This document shows, piece by piece, positions 1-12,023 of a DNA stretch of 64,000 nt. The notes under the pieces were generated by a model. That model saw nothing but the letters and a program-made list of their open reading frames with translations. It ran no database searches and was not told where the DNA came from. This DNA comes from Ilyonectria destructans (taxonomy: Eukaryota > Ascomycota > Sordariomycetes > Hypocreales > Nectriaceae). The position numbers and the translations under genes were made by a program. Each line of letters begins with the position of its first letter. Position 1 is the stretch's first letter. The DNA is taken from contig JAHEWK010000025.1 in assembly GCA_020740775.1 (NCBI GenBank), forward strand, positions 558,001 to 622,000. Direction: 5' to 3'.

Positions 1-81
1 TTTTGGACAGATCACCATCATTTTGGCAGGAGCATCAATTATCCCCATCACCGACCAACCATAACCCGCCACCACAACGCA

Positions 82-2891
82 ATGGAATCTACGGATTCGA
101 ACGCAATTAAGGATCCCAGGGTTAGAGCGGCTATCGAGCACTACCTACTGGATCTAGAAAGTACCACGCCGCCGAACACATTGAGGAATTACAAGCCTAA
201 GCAGAAGGAATGGCAGGTTAGTACATGCAGACAGATGCAGATGCATCTGCAACACCTATATACACAGAGGAGGCTCTATTTCACATTGGATTTTCCTAGT
301 AACGATAAGCAGGACTGGTGTGAGCAAAACTGGCCTGCTATACCTGCAGGATGGCCTCCACAGGACCCGATTCCATCTGGTCAACAGCTGCCCGGAGATC
401 TCGTCGATGAAGGCAAACTACTGCTCTTTATGAAAGAGACTGTAGTATCCCGGGCTCCAAGGAAGGGAAAGAGGGTTGCCCATGAAAGGAAACATCACCT
501 CGAGGAACAGGAAGCGAAAAAGGCTGCGAAACGACGGAAACATGCCCCAGGTAAGCTAAGCAGTTACTGCCGTGGAGCAGTCTGGCCCCCGGGACCCCAG
601 CTCATTCACATCCATTTTAGGGGACACCATCTATGTTGGTGGTAAGGATGATAGTAGTAGCAGTAGCTCTGACTCTGACTTCGAAATATTCGAGTCCCAG
701 CTTAAACTGCAGTATAATTCTGTACGTGGGTACGTCTCAGCGATCCAAAAGCTCTACGATGAGCAGAAAACTAGGGGGATCAACCCTGCGCCGCGGCCAC
801 AAGGCGTGGCGTTGAAAGCTCTCAAGCGCAGTATCCTAGCCACTACGTGGTCTAAGAAGCGAAAAGAGTATACCGATAGAGGCGTGGGGACCTTAAGAGA
901 TGTATACTCGCCGGCGCAGATACCAGACCACACCGCCGTAGCCTGGGCTGAACAAGATCGGATATCTATCGGCAGCGCCTTACGGACCCAGGTCGACTTT
1001 CTGTTCGGGAATCACATGTTGCTACGGTCGAGTAACCGGCTCCCGATGGAACTGGCGGACTGCTTTTGCCTCGGCCTTCCAAACGAAGGTCTCAAAACTG
1101 AAGGATTTACTACGAAGGCGCTGATCGTTGTGATGAACGGCGGGAAGACGAACCAACACGGGCGGATGGAATACGGCGCTGCCCTCCGCCACCGAGATCC
1201 GAGATCCTGTCTTATCGGCGCCTTAGCATTCTTTTTCTTCTGGCGTTGGCAGGCGGAAAAGGCTGAGAAATTTCCAGTCTTTGGAAAAAGCGAAGACTGG
1301 TACGGGATAAAGGTCCTGCGGCGGTCAGCGAAGGAGCCAAAAGGTTAGTGTTGTGTTGTGCCACCGCGTAACTTCGCCCTCCGTCCCCAACACTTCCTGA
1401 CTATTATATAGCTCCCCTCTCGTATCAGACTGCTCGTGACTGGACCTCCCGCTTCTATGAGAAGGCAGGTATCAAGGTCAGCAAAGTCAGCCACGCGCCT
1501 CGGGTAGCCGGCACGCAGAATGCAGATATTGCAGGCGTGGCCGAAGGTCAGGTACGTAGTGCAACTAGGTATAGCGGATGTCAGTATAGCACTGGGTATA
1601 TCTGAACTGTGGAAATTTGTATGGAGGAATCGCAAATTCGGCTAAAGTCAGCCAAAATTGCATATTCAGCCATAGTAAAGTGGCCACGCTTACACAGCCC
1701 CCTGCCTATTACACGATCCTATCTATTTTTACACCTACTCTAACTAACTGCTCACAGATTCGCCGGGCGGGCAGGTGGAATAACGGGGATCAGATGACTG
1801 GCTGTTACCTTACCTCCCTACCGTTCGAGTTTATGCGGGCAGTGGCCGACTTTGACCCAGAGTGGTCAGGAACCTACTTTGTGCCACGTGCTACTGTGCG
1901 ACCGCCTGCCTCCCTATTAGCTCAGGTCTGGCCTGAACTAGATAAGTGGAAGGCAGCACACGATGACCCTGGTTCGAAGGAAGCCGTAAAGCTCGGCGTT
2001 GAACCCAATATGGCTGCCGGTGCTTTTCTGGAACTACTGGAGTGGCTACGAGAAGTGGTCCTGCAGGACGCGGTTTTCCTACGCGAGCACTACCCTTTCC
2101 ACCCCATCTTCGAAGAGCCGGTCTTTCGCTGTTCGGAATTCGCAGCGTTCGCGGTCCAAATCAAGGACGCTTGCAAACGTGCGCAGGAGGTATCACACGT
2201 CACGGCCATTCAGAAAGCAGTCCCGGTAGTCGCAGCTCAACTTCGAACCGTAGCCGCCCAGCAATTGGCGGCTGAGCAACTAGCTCAACAGAGGTACACT
2301 GAGCTGATGGCAGCTAGTCAGATCCTAGTCACCAAGATGGACGACCTGACTGGCGGTTCCTTTACAGTCACGTGGACCCCTGGAAGGTCTAAGGCTACCT
2401 TGCAATGGGAGGTGCACGCCGGCCATGAACCACGTCAGCAGAGGCGCCGTGTATCCCGGGAAACTACTCCCACGCCCTTGGCCCGACCCGTTCATACTAC
2501 TCCTCCCACACAATCTGCGCCTGCGCCAAAGGAGGGTCAGGGAAATGGGGAAGCCAGTCAGTCAGTTGCAGAAAGATCTCAGCCCCCGAGCTATAAGCTC
2601 CCGCGAGCTGTTAAGACGGTTCAGGATCTGCTACGTTTGTGGCGCCACGGCCTAGGCGGAATGCCCTCTGTGGATAGCCTTGAACGTGACTGGGGAACCC
2701 GCTGGCGGCCATCCTCTGAAAAGCAGTATTTCTCTACTAGAAAGATGATCATTGACGAGGTTGCTCGGCGGGCTGCAGCACAGCATATCGCGGAGGACGT
2801 AGTAGCGAAGCAAATGGATGTGGAACGGGATTCTAATTCGCTTGACAAAGTATTCAAATCCATTAGAAACGACAGGAAGGCCAGGAATTAG
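82..2891 (+). CDS. Crypton-type tyrosine recombinase (Ndc10-like core plus GCR1_C DNA-binding domain)
   Basis: Four exons join in phase: 82-550, 621-1343, 1412-1551 and 1758-2891 (821 residues). An extra in-frame intron at 217-312 (GTTAGT...AG) is likely and would remove 32 residues. The tyrosine-recombinase signature is complete: an Arg box LLRSSNR (R292), HAPR in exon 3 (H425, R428), and Y461 just after GRWNNGDQMTG. About residues 720-800 (LPRAVKTVQDLL..., ERDWGTRWRPS) match the GCR1_C-type DNA-binding domain that fungal Cryptons carry at the C terminus. Such enzymes cut and rejoin DNA through a Tyr-DNA link, and the elements lack terminal inverted repeats, so I cannot place the element ends. 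No stop or frameshift is visible once the introns are removed, so it may be functional. Family assignment is from motifs; intron positions are my inference. Confidence 0.85.
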
Positions 2892-4002
2892 TATAGAAGT
2901 CTGTAATTAGGTATTACTGTAGATCGAAAATCAGGAGTTTATTGACTTGCTGCAAAATGTTTGTTTTTCAATGTGTAAGTGACTTGGCGCTGCAGGCGGG
3001 CGAAATTTTAACCCACCATAGCAACTGAGCCAAGCTACTCCACGATATGAAAAGACGTGCATTTATTTGATCACCGGAATAGGCGCCATCGAACGGTATA
3101 GCTTTCACCCTCGTACATCCAGTATTTCGGTCCCAACGGTGTCGCGGAGTTGACATCCGTACTTTGGGGGGCGATGTCAAGGGCCTTGCGGTAATCTGCG
3201 GGGTCGGCGGGCGACCCCGCACCAAAAAAGACCTGTGACATCCACTTGATATCATCCAAAGCCCTACGACGACAGTAGCTATTAATACGGATGGCCTCAG
3301 AATGGCGCACTGGATTGACCGTTGTAGGAGTTTCAAAACGGAGTAATTCGCCGCGGTTTGAAAGTAGCCGGAATGCGTCTACGTCCTCCGTTGGGAGGTG
3401 ATGCTCGCTGACTCGAGAACAGTGGAGCGGTCTCCGCTGAGTAAGTTCCACGGAGGATCTCCATGTGGAATGTCGACTAACTAGTGAGTCACTAATTTTC
3501 TCTAATGCGTTCTAGAACACAGAGATTGCGCTGGTTCTAATTGACATTCAACATGAGAAATGAAAGAAACGGTCCTGTCACATCGTTCCGCTACACTACC
3601 ACCCTCCCAACCACCATCCCACAGCGAGACTGGGCCTTTTAGGTACAGGGTGGTTCCTCCGCGGAGTAATTTACTATGTTGGGAATCCACGCGCTGCCTT
3701 TGCGCGTTCTATCACCCCATGGGCCAATGGCGAATAAGCACGAGGCCGTTACTCTGGACAGTAGCCTGCCTCCACAGGTCGGACACTTCTCCTCGATACA
3801 GTCGTTCCGGGCCAAGATCCAGTTATGCCGGAAAGCAATATCCAACCGAGCTTTGTGCATATAGGGACAGCCTCGATTTAGTCTTGCGTCGTTACGAAAC
3901 AGCGTATGGTTGTTGATCGTGGAAAGTACGCCTGTTATATTCACGCCATCTCATTCCTTATCAACATCCTCAAGCTATCGCCGAAGCCCCTACGCAGCAC
4001 CA
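2892..4002. other. Intergenic stretch without a recognised gene
   Basis: About 1.1 kb separates the Crypton stop from the next start. The best candidate is a minus-strand frame of 126 codons at 3071-3451, with a protein-like composition (YCRRRALDDIKW, SPADPADYRKAL), but I recognise no domain and it may be a fragment. The 3' flank of the Crypton lies somewhere in the first part. Confidence 0.4.
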
Positions 4003-4882
4003 ATGTCGGCATCAGCAGTAACACCAAAGGGTCCATGGATGCATCCCAGCCCTCACCTGACGCATCTAGACGCATTCCGAAGATGTATCAACCGCAAGTA
4101 CGGCCTGAACTTGACCAACTACACTCAGCTCCACAAGTGGTCCGTTGATGAGATCGAGTCCTTCTGCCGCGAGATCTGGACCTTTTGCGGCCTGGTCTAC
4201 ACCAAACCCCCGACAGCCGTCGCCGTTGGCATCGAATCTATGTGGCCGCGGCCGCGATGGTTCCCGGGCGCCCGGCTTAACTACACAGAGAACGTACTGA
4301 TCAAAGGGTTAGCCGCTCACCCGGACGCGGTCGCTGTGTCGGCGTGTCGCGAGGGGGGAACACGATGGCGCCATCTAACGTGGATGGAGCTCCGGCGGCA
4401 AGTCGCCTTGTACACCAGTGCCTTGAGACATGCGGGAGTGAAGCAAGGGGATCGCGTGGCGAGTAAGTTGGGCAACGGTCGTCACATGATAGCAGTTCAA
4501 GCTGAAGCTGACCTCGAATTGTGCAGCCGTGGCGACAAATTCGATCGAATCGCTCCTCATTCTACTTGCGGCCGGCACCGTCGGGGCCATCTTCTCGTCC
4601 ACGGCCCCGGACATGGGGGCTAAGGGCATCGTCGAGAGATACTCTCAGATCCAACCCAAAGTCCTATTTCTCGAATCCACGGTCCTGTACGGAGGAAAGA
4701 CGCAGGACCAACGAGAAAAGCTCAAGACGGCCGTTGGAGAGCTAAAGAAACGGGTAAAGCAGCTAGAGCGTGTTGTTATCATGACAGGGCCGGCCTGGGA
4801 GGACACAGGCGTGTAAGTGTGCATTCGCAGCTCCTTGATCCAGAGAAGAGCCTCGACTGACATTAGACGCCACACAGCCTGC
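4003..4882 (+). pseudogene. Acetoacetyl-CoA synthetase, 5' fragment cut off by hAT copy A
   Basis: Exons 4003-4462, 4527-4812 and the first 16 bases of a third (4867-4882) join in phase. The protein begins like acetoacetate-CoA ligase: GPWMHPSPHLTHLDAFRRCI, NYTQLHKWSVDEIESFCREI, RWFPGARLNYTENVL, then the adenylate-forming fold entry GTVGAIFSSTAPDMGAKG. The family converts acetoacetate, ATP and CoA to acetoacetyl-CoA and is about 650-700 residues long; only about 253 remain. The gene stops exactly at the first base of the hAT terminal repeat, and no continuation appears on the far side, where an ankyrin gene fragment follows. The AMP-binding core and C-terminal lid are missing, so no activity is expected. 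Intron phases are clean, so the loss looks recent. Confidence 0.85.
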
Positions 4883-7800
4883 CAAGGCTCGAAACCACTA
4901 CATCCACTCCACTTTTGGACCAAGTAGAGTGGATGTACGATTTATTAGGCAATTACATAGTGGATGTAACACATATTCGACCGGAGTGGAATGGATGTAC
5001 ACGTGGATTTATAAGTGGATTTTTGTAAGTGGATTTTTGAGGCTATTCACAACCTCGTCGACGCCTATTCAGCCTCACTTTCAGAGGTTGACACTAACTC
5101 TTCAGCCTCTTGCTGCTGTGATGAATCGTCAACCTCGCTGGCGCTGTCCTCGCCCTCGAATAGCCATTTTGACTCAGCAAGAGCCAGCTCGTCGTCGCTT
5201 AGAGTCCCACAGCCGGCATCCAGCTTACTTTCAACGTGTGACTTAAGCAATGGATCCAGGTCCTTGATAAGGCCAGCACGGTACCAAGAGCGTAAGACCT
5301 GACAAATGGCGATAATCTCAGCATCTAGGTTCGTACGCAACCCCGAGACCATCTTGCCAGCAGCTGAAAATAACCTCTCACACTCGGCTGACATCGGCTG
5401 GATCGTCAGGAAGTCCAATGCCATCCTGGATAACCGAGGATATCTGCCTTGCTTAGTGATCCAGTAACCAATTGGATCACGAACGTTGACGTCGCTGGCG
5501 TCACGATCCGTCTGCCACGCTTGGTACTCGTCACCAACAATAGCTGCTGCGTAGGCTGGTATTGAGCTTGGCAGACGACTGTTCTTCTCGAAGGGATTGA
5601 AAAACCGAGGTCTTTTTGCTGGTGGCTCGTCGTCGCCTCTGCTGCTGCTGGTTCTAACCTCGAGATGAGCGTAATCGGACAGCCAGACGTCGGCAACCAT
5701 CTCTTTTGCCTTTTCAACCCAGCTAGGCTTATGAGCCCACGTTTCATCAAACCAGTCCCAACGATAAGCTGGATGGAGCACCATAGCCGTATAGTAGATG
5801 GGCGTCTCGTCCAGCCGCCGATAATATTCATCCAGCTTATCCCAAGCAAGGTTGATTCCGATGCGGAAGTGCTCTGGATCAGGAAAATCGGCAGCAAGTT
5901 GCTTATATTCTTCCAGTGTGTTAAGCAGCAACTCATAGCCAAGCACCACGTCCCAGATATTGCCATAGGAGCCAGTCCAGCCTTGCTTACGCCTGCGGAT
6001 GTGTCCATCACCCTCAAGCGTCTTTACCACGGTCTCAAAAACAGTCAGAATAGCCTCCAAATGGTAAAGAACCTCCCAGTCTTTGTCCGTTAGCTGATTC
6101 TCGTCTCGGAGGATGCGTGGTTTTTTCGCCAACTTGGCTTGTGTCACTTGGCCAGTCTTTTTAGACCGATTTTCGTCCTCCCATTGCGCCTTATACTTGA
6201 TCAGTAGGAGTTCGATAGAGGTTTTCAACCGTAGAGCCCTGCGGATCATGTAGAGTTGCGACAGCCAACGCGTGTCGTTGTCGATAATTAGCTTGAGTGG
6301 TTTCTTCGATCGGAGTTTAAGGGTGGTGGCGCGATTAATTTCGTCCTGTTAGATATACCGAGTTAATATGAGACGAATAGGATTTAGTTAAACCGCTTAC
6401 CCTCTGGACCTCCTTGAACAAGTAAATCAGCCGGTGGCTAATACGCACATCAACTACGATATTGTGTAACTTGCCAACTGGTCCTTTTTTGCGCCATTGA
6501 GCGTATTCAGTATCAGATAACGCTTCTGCGCCTGACAATTGCTTCTCGAACGCGTCGGCGTTTTTGCCAAATAAGAGCGCCTTGGCTGACAAGTTAATTG
6601 TGTGGCCAATACAGCGTCCTCGGCGCAGTCGGCCATCGAACCCAAGTTCAGCACCAATGACCTCCATGGCAGTATCGTTGTTTTCTGCATTGTCGAGCGT
6701 GAAATAGCCAACCTTCTCTGGACCCACGCCAAGAGTGTGTAGGACGTCGAGAACCTCCCCACCGATCGTTGAGCCGAAGTGACGATGAGCCTCTGGAACT
6801 CCAATCATGATTTTGCATGGCCGATTCTTCTCGTCTCTGAAAAAACAAGCAATACCGTAGAGGGCAAGCTTATTTCGAGACGTCCAGCCATCAAATGAAA
6901 TATGAAGGGCTCCAGGGGAGTTCCTCAGCACCTCGATAACCGTCTGCTTGTGGCGGTTATACTCTTGAATGATCTTATATCGGACAGCCGTGGCAGTCAA
7001 GTTGGCGTGTTGGATGGAAACGGAGGGACTCAAATAGTCGAAGATTTCTCGGAGGATGAGGTTCTCGGCGAAGGAAAATGACTGGTTGCTACTGACGATT
7101 AACTCGACTAGCATACGCTGAAAGTGTTGCTTATCAAAGCGTGAGATGAAGCTATTCGCGATATTCTGTTCCGTAGGCTTGTTGACGTCCAGTTTCAAAA
7201 CAGAGGCAATAGTCGGCTGGTTCGATTTCAGTGCGCCTTCGGATTTGAGCTGTGCTGTGCTCTTTTTCTCTCCCTCTGGTGCTGGTGTTTTGTGCTCACG
7301 CCATAGATGATTTGCCGCGTTCTGGAGACCTGAAGAGGTAAAACTCGCGATAATGGGACGATTTCCGAGGATACAGTCCTTGCAAGCCCATTTGCGTAAG
7401 CCATGACGTTGAATATCATAGCCAAAGTCCCACAGCCAAGAGCTAGTATCACGAGCGCGTTCTGACCAATTCCAGCCTCTGAAATGGCGAAAAAGACAGT
7501 CTTCGAGCTGCTGCTGTTGGCCTGGTTGGCCTGGCTGGTTGGCTGACATCAATTTTTTTTTTGGCAAAAACAAAGCAGGAAATCTGTAGAAAACGCACTC
7601 AATAGGGGTAGTTTCTCGTCTAATATTATTAGATTAGCTGTAGGGGTGATCGACCTCGGCTAACTTGGGTCCAGGTACCTCGATTTAATAGGCAGTCATA
7701 TACAAAAATAAGTACTATGAACCATACAGGGTCAGGGAATATCCCACTGTACCTAAATCCACCTAAATCCACTCCATTACATCCACTTTCGTGTCCAAGT

Positions 7801-7905
7801 GTAGTGGATTATTACGTAATCTGAGCGCCGACAAGTGGATGTAATAGAGATGGGCCACTTATATGTGGTCCACGTGGATTTACAGTGTAGTGGGTTCGAG
7901 CCTTG
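4883..7905 (-). mobile_element. hAT DNA transposon, copy A
   Basis: A 3,023-bp element with imperfect terminal inverted repeats: CAAGGCTCGAAACCACTACA at the left, and the inverse of CAAGGCTCGAACCCACTACA at the right. It is a full-length match to copies B and C, in minus orientation. The flanking octamers differ (cagcctgc left, gagcaaac right), so there is no target-site duplication, and the genes on both sides are truncated at the element ends. Confidence 0.93.
5065..7549 (-). CDS. hAT transposase (copy A)
   Basis: Two exons on the minus strand, 7549-6401 and 6345-5065, with a 55-bp intron, encode 809 residues with the same amino-acid sequence as copies B and C (see copy B for domains). The reading frame is open, so this copy may still produce transposase although its flanks have been rearranged. 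Confidence 0.9.
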
Positions 7906-8369
7906 GAGCAAACTTCATCAAAGACGCTCGCGGCAAAACACCCTTGATTTGGGCTGCACAACGAGGGCACTATGAATCTGTCCAAGTATTGCTTGCGCAC
8001 GAAGGTGTGGATCCGAACATTCGAGATCAGGTCGGTCGAACCGCCCTCTCGTGGGCTGCTGGTAAAGGCCATGACAATGTGCTCGAGCTACTTCTTGCAG
8101 TTGAAGGCATCCGTAAGGACTCGGAAGATTGCAATGGCTATACGCCAATCATGTGGGCGGCCCGGAAATCGAAAAGAAATGCGTTACGATTACTTTGCCA
8201 TCATGGAGCCTTGGTGACGGAACCTTTGAGAGATGGTTTGATATTTCAGCTAGCTATGTTCATGCCTGATGTTGAGATATATGAGCTACCTATGTTGGAT
8301 TCTGTAGGCTTGGATGGACTTTTCGGGTTTGAGAATCTGTTTCAAGGCCAATGCACTCTTCGTGCATAG
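7905..8369 (+). pseudogene. Ankyrin-repeat protein, 3' fragment
   Basis: The frame opens at the right end of hAT copy A and encodes about 155 residues ending at a TAG. Three ankyrin repeats are visible: KTPLIWAAQRGHYESVQVLL, RTALSWAAGKGHDNVLELLL and YTPIMWAARKSKRNALRLLC. A non-repeat tail follows. In fungi such repeats usually end large proteins, often NACHT- or HET-type regulators, but the N-terminal part is absent here. There is no native start codon; the upstream part of this frame is hAT terminal sequence. Truncation by rearrangement at the transposon is my inference. Confidence 0.75.
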
Positions 8370-8915
8370 ATATGATTTTCGGTCTCTAGGCGACTTACCG
8401 ATGCAAGCAGTTAAGATACTAGGAATTTAACCTTTACTCAGTAATGCACGGTAGAAGTGCGCCGCATTTCCATTTCTGCACCAATCACAGCCCTTAGATC
8501 TCTACCCCCATTTTCGCATCCAGAAATGCGCCGCACTTCCAGTCTGGGCATGTTTTTGCTACACCGCTACCAACTTGTAGTAGAGTTGATTTTTCTGCCC
8601 CGCTTTGCAGGGGGAAAAGTTGATTTAAATGACAGGGGTAGAGTTGATTTTCTGCCAGCCAATCACCACTATCGTACGTATTATGTAAGGAGCGCGACAC
8701 GGCCAGCCCGAAGAGAGCTCCAAGTCTTGATTCGGGCCTACAAATTTCCGACCGGGCGCTGTAGCAACAAGCCATCGCCACTAAAACAAAACAGAGCCAC
8801 TAGAATGCGCCAGTGCCTTTAAGGGCATTGCTCTGCCGCCGTCGCATCCAGCGAACAACAAACACGACTCCTATGCGTCAGGCAATGTCACCATATCACA
8901 ATTCGACCTCTGGAC
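8370..8915. other. Intergenic stretch
   Basis: No gene is seen. At about 8585-8660 the sequence contains two spaced GTTGATTTTCTGCC-like blocks around GGGGTAGA. A related block occurs at about 41340-41390, next to the 41.5 kb repeat, so this may be a remnant of a dispersed repeat. Confidence 0.4.
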
Positions 8916-10448
8916 ATGAATCCTCTCTTTATTCAGGCGTGGGTTGACGAAGTGGAAACCTCCCCCGTAACGACCCATCCCGTTGTCACAACGCTGACAG
9001 TCGATCCATTGCTCAACAATGCGCATAGACGTCGCCTTTCTGATGAAATGTCGAGCCCATCAAAACGTCCGCGAACAAATGAATACTCCGATTCCTACCC
9101 AGATCCCGACGAGACTCCAACACGCCCCCGACCTCAGTTAGTGCGACATGACAGTGATGGAGTCGTCTTTGATGATCCGGCCACACAAGCGGCGACTTCA
9201 ACACGATCAACGTCCTCTTTCACTGCAGTTCTTGCAAGCCGAGCAGCTTTTTCGGCTCCCACAACCGTCCAGCAAGCTCCGACAGACACCTCTGACACGA
9301 CGCGATCGCGCAGTTCATCTCCCACGAAGCGATTCCAAAAGACGGCTAGTCTGTTGAACCTGGTGCGACCTGTTCGTTTCACGAAAGAGCGTGACCTTGG
9401 AAGTGTTCTTCCGGACGATGCTCAAAAGGTTTTTGAGGCTCTGTCTGCGGTCGAGGCAAAAGAGGAGATTCTGCCAGCGACTCTTCGAGATCATTCGGAT
9501 TTTCGAGATACAAGAATTCGCGGCTTCATGTGGAAATCCACAGAAATCTCTGATCAATCTAGTGCGGAAAACGAGGCAACACTTCTTAAAAATCATGCAC
9601 ACCTCCGAGGCATTGTTGACGATTCCATTGCTTCATCTAACCTCCATCGATCCGAAGCCGCTTGGAACTGCCTCGTCCACACACCGGTTCTACGGCATGC
9701 AATCTCTCGCTTTGCTTCTCTTGAAGTCGAGCCCATTTCTTCAGCTCAGATCATGCCAGCGTTTCGTCCTTTGTCAAAGACTGGGAATCAGACCCCATCC
9801 CGACCGTCCAACACCAGCGTATCCAGCGCAAGTAGTGCGTCTGGGCAGGATTTGGGAACGCCACAGACTCGGCCGAGTGCGGTTGTATCATCAGTCCATA
9901 AGATGGTTGACTTCGCCGTGGTCCTTCGTCCCGAAGAGGAGTTTCAGAATCTCATCGACACTTTCTTGGACAAGCAGCCGCACACAATGGCTACGATCAA
10001 CCAAACTATATATGAGCCTCTCCGCACCCGGCCAGCTCCTATCTTCATCGAGACCAAGACGTCATCTGGCAACATGGACACTGCCAATGTTCAGCTTGGT
10101 GTCTGGGTCGCTGCGTGGCACCAGCGTATGCGCAGTATCATTGCGCTCGGGGGAGGAACAGACAAAGTAATCACGATTCCCGTCATTCAGGTAATTGGTA
10201 GTGTATGGACCCTCCTGTTTGTTCTAGATGCAGGCACGGAAATTGTAAGTCACTTTGAACTTATCTCAACTTCAGCATCTAATAATGGGACATAGCGCAT
10301 GTTAGATGGGAACTTTCGGATAGGTGATACCGACAGCATTTTTGGCATTTACCAGTTGCAAGCCGCCATCTCTGCGCTTGCCGACTGGACTAATGACACC
10401 TTTGAGCCCTGGTTTACTGCCATTCTGGCTCGCGCAACTGTGTCATAG
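8916..10448 (+). CDS. Fungal PD-(D/E)XK nuclease-like protein
   Basis: Exons 8916-10244 and 10296-10448 join in phase 0 across a 51-bp intron (GTAAGT...TAG), giving 493 residues. The N-terminal 150 residues are low-complexity and basic (SSPSKRPRTNEY, RSRSSSPTKRF). The C-terminal half shows the order expected of the fungal PD-(D/E)XK-like family: an acidic strand MVDFAVVLRP, then the E-x-K core IFIETKTSSG, then QLGVWVAAWHQRM. This family is abundant in accessory regions of fungal genomes and has no assigned biochemical role. The fold belongs to restriction-endonuclease-like enzymes; D and E-x-K would be the metal-binding set. The gene looks intact. A decayed relative follows it. Nuclease activity is not shown by the sequence. 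Confidence 0.75.
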
Positions 10449-10529
10449 CTCTAGTAGTGACGAAATGGACCGGCGGCAATTGACAAACGAACGAGGCACC
10501 GTGGTTATCACATGAGGTTTGTTTATGTT

Positions 10530-11577
10530 GAATTAGCATGTCCGGATGCAACTCCTCCGCAAGATTCATCTGCAGTCCGTCCATGCGCCGATCACATGGA
10601 CCAAGATGTCTAAGTCGCAGAATGCTCTGGCCAAACAAACAGCCTACGGCTTCAACCAGCAAAACTCGGAGAGCTCCGCGCTTGTCACAGGACAAGGTTG
10701 ACAATGCCTCAGTCACCCTCGATAATCTAATGCAGTCCGAGCACAGCACGATGGGGAGACGGCCGGTCATCATGCTCAGCACTAGTGCGTGCCTTACCAA
10801 GACGAAATATACCTGACGCGTCAGTCTACGTCCTCCATGGCCTATTTTTGATGATTCAGCCACCGCTCGCACCAGGCCTTCACTGGGTCATCGCCTCATT
10901 GACTTGGCTGTCCGGTTGAATTCTCCACGCGGTCTGAAGAACCTGATCAGCAGCTCTACTGGGAGTCATTCGATATGACATCCGGTATGAAACAATCCCA
11001 AAGCAGCTTTGGGATAGCTAGCGAAAAGGGCTTTCAGAGAGATCTGAGCGACCGAAGGCCACAACCTTTCATGGTCGACAATTAATATCAACAAGACACT
11101 GGCAGTGTGCAGTATGAACTTTCTTGTGTCCAGGCAATCAACGAGTTGTCGAATCGGTGCGAATATGAACACGAGCCCGAGATTGAATAGAACAACGCAG
11201 TTTATTTCCTCTTGCGGTTGCATTTAATGCACCTCATAGGATGTCCGATAGGATTGACACTCAATGGCTTCCACAGCACACTCTTGCTTGACAAGGTCAT
11301 CACGAAAGATTGACTGCAGTATCATCCTCTCTGGTTGCAGTAACAAACATGGGCGGCCGCGTATAGTGCAGCAACGACTAGCGAGTCGTCCTAAACTAGA
11401 CATCCAATCAATCAATTACATTTATCAACCTGAACTTTAAACACAGCCTATCGCTGTCGGCATCGAAACCAAGACGGTTAATGGCCCTGAAAAGGAAACT
11501 TGTGTGCAGCTGGCGTCCTGTATAGTCGATACTAAACTAAGATATTTCAGGCCATATTATACTCTCCATCTTGATGT
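10530..11577 (+). pseudogene. Decayed second PD-(D/E)XK-like gene
   Basis: Pieces of the same protein type appear in shifted frames. At 10850-10970 the frame reads HRLIDLAVRLNSPRGLKNLI, the counterpart of the MVDFAVVL strand next door. At about 11447-11577 it reads PIAVGIETKTVNG followed by CVQLAS, the E-x-K core, ending at TAA. Between them about 470 bp (roughly 10975-11446) has no counterpart in the intact gene and may be an insertion. There are several frameshifts and no usable start. The tandem position suggests a local duplication followed by decay. Confidence 0.5.
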
Positions 11578-11659
11578 ATATCACTACGAATAAAACGTCT
11601 TCTTTATCCGAATTGCTCCCAATATGTTCAGCCTATTGTAACTTGGGTTTCTTGATCTC

Positions 11660-11872
11660 AATGCACCGAACAACCACTGACGGAGGGATATCGGTACACA
11701 AAGTTGAGAGAGACTTATTGTCTCCTGCAGGGCCTGCCGTGTCTTGATTTATCCTTACAAGTCATTGCAACAGGTGCATGAGCTACTTAATCGGCTCGAT
11801 TTTTAAAATGGAAGAGAAATTACCAGATGATGACCCTACAGGGAGATGATCAAATTAACCCCGGCCTATACT
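11660..11872. repeat. Dispersed repeat R1, copy 1
   Basis: This segment resembles 16980-17215 in the same orientation. Shared blocks include CTTAATCGGCTCGATTTT and GATGATGACCCTACAGGGAG, with many single-base differences, mostly C/T and G/A. No coding potential was recognised. In the second copy the match stops at hAT copy B. Confidence 0.6.
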
Positions 11873-12023
11873 CATCTTATCTCTTCTCAAAGACAAAAGT
11901 CAGAAACGACCTTGGTTTGGAGGTCATTGCCCTCACATTCGTACCATCGCTCGGGTGCCCTTTAGCCGGGTTCTAGGGCTCGGGGACCATGGACCTTGAT
12001 GGGATGATCTACGTTATCTCCTC

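Noticed and set aside
10966..11415. Minus-strand ORFs of 63-85 codons
   Set aside because: No domain and no splice partners; they lie in the presumed insertion within the decayed PD-(D/E)XK gene.
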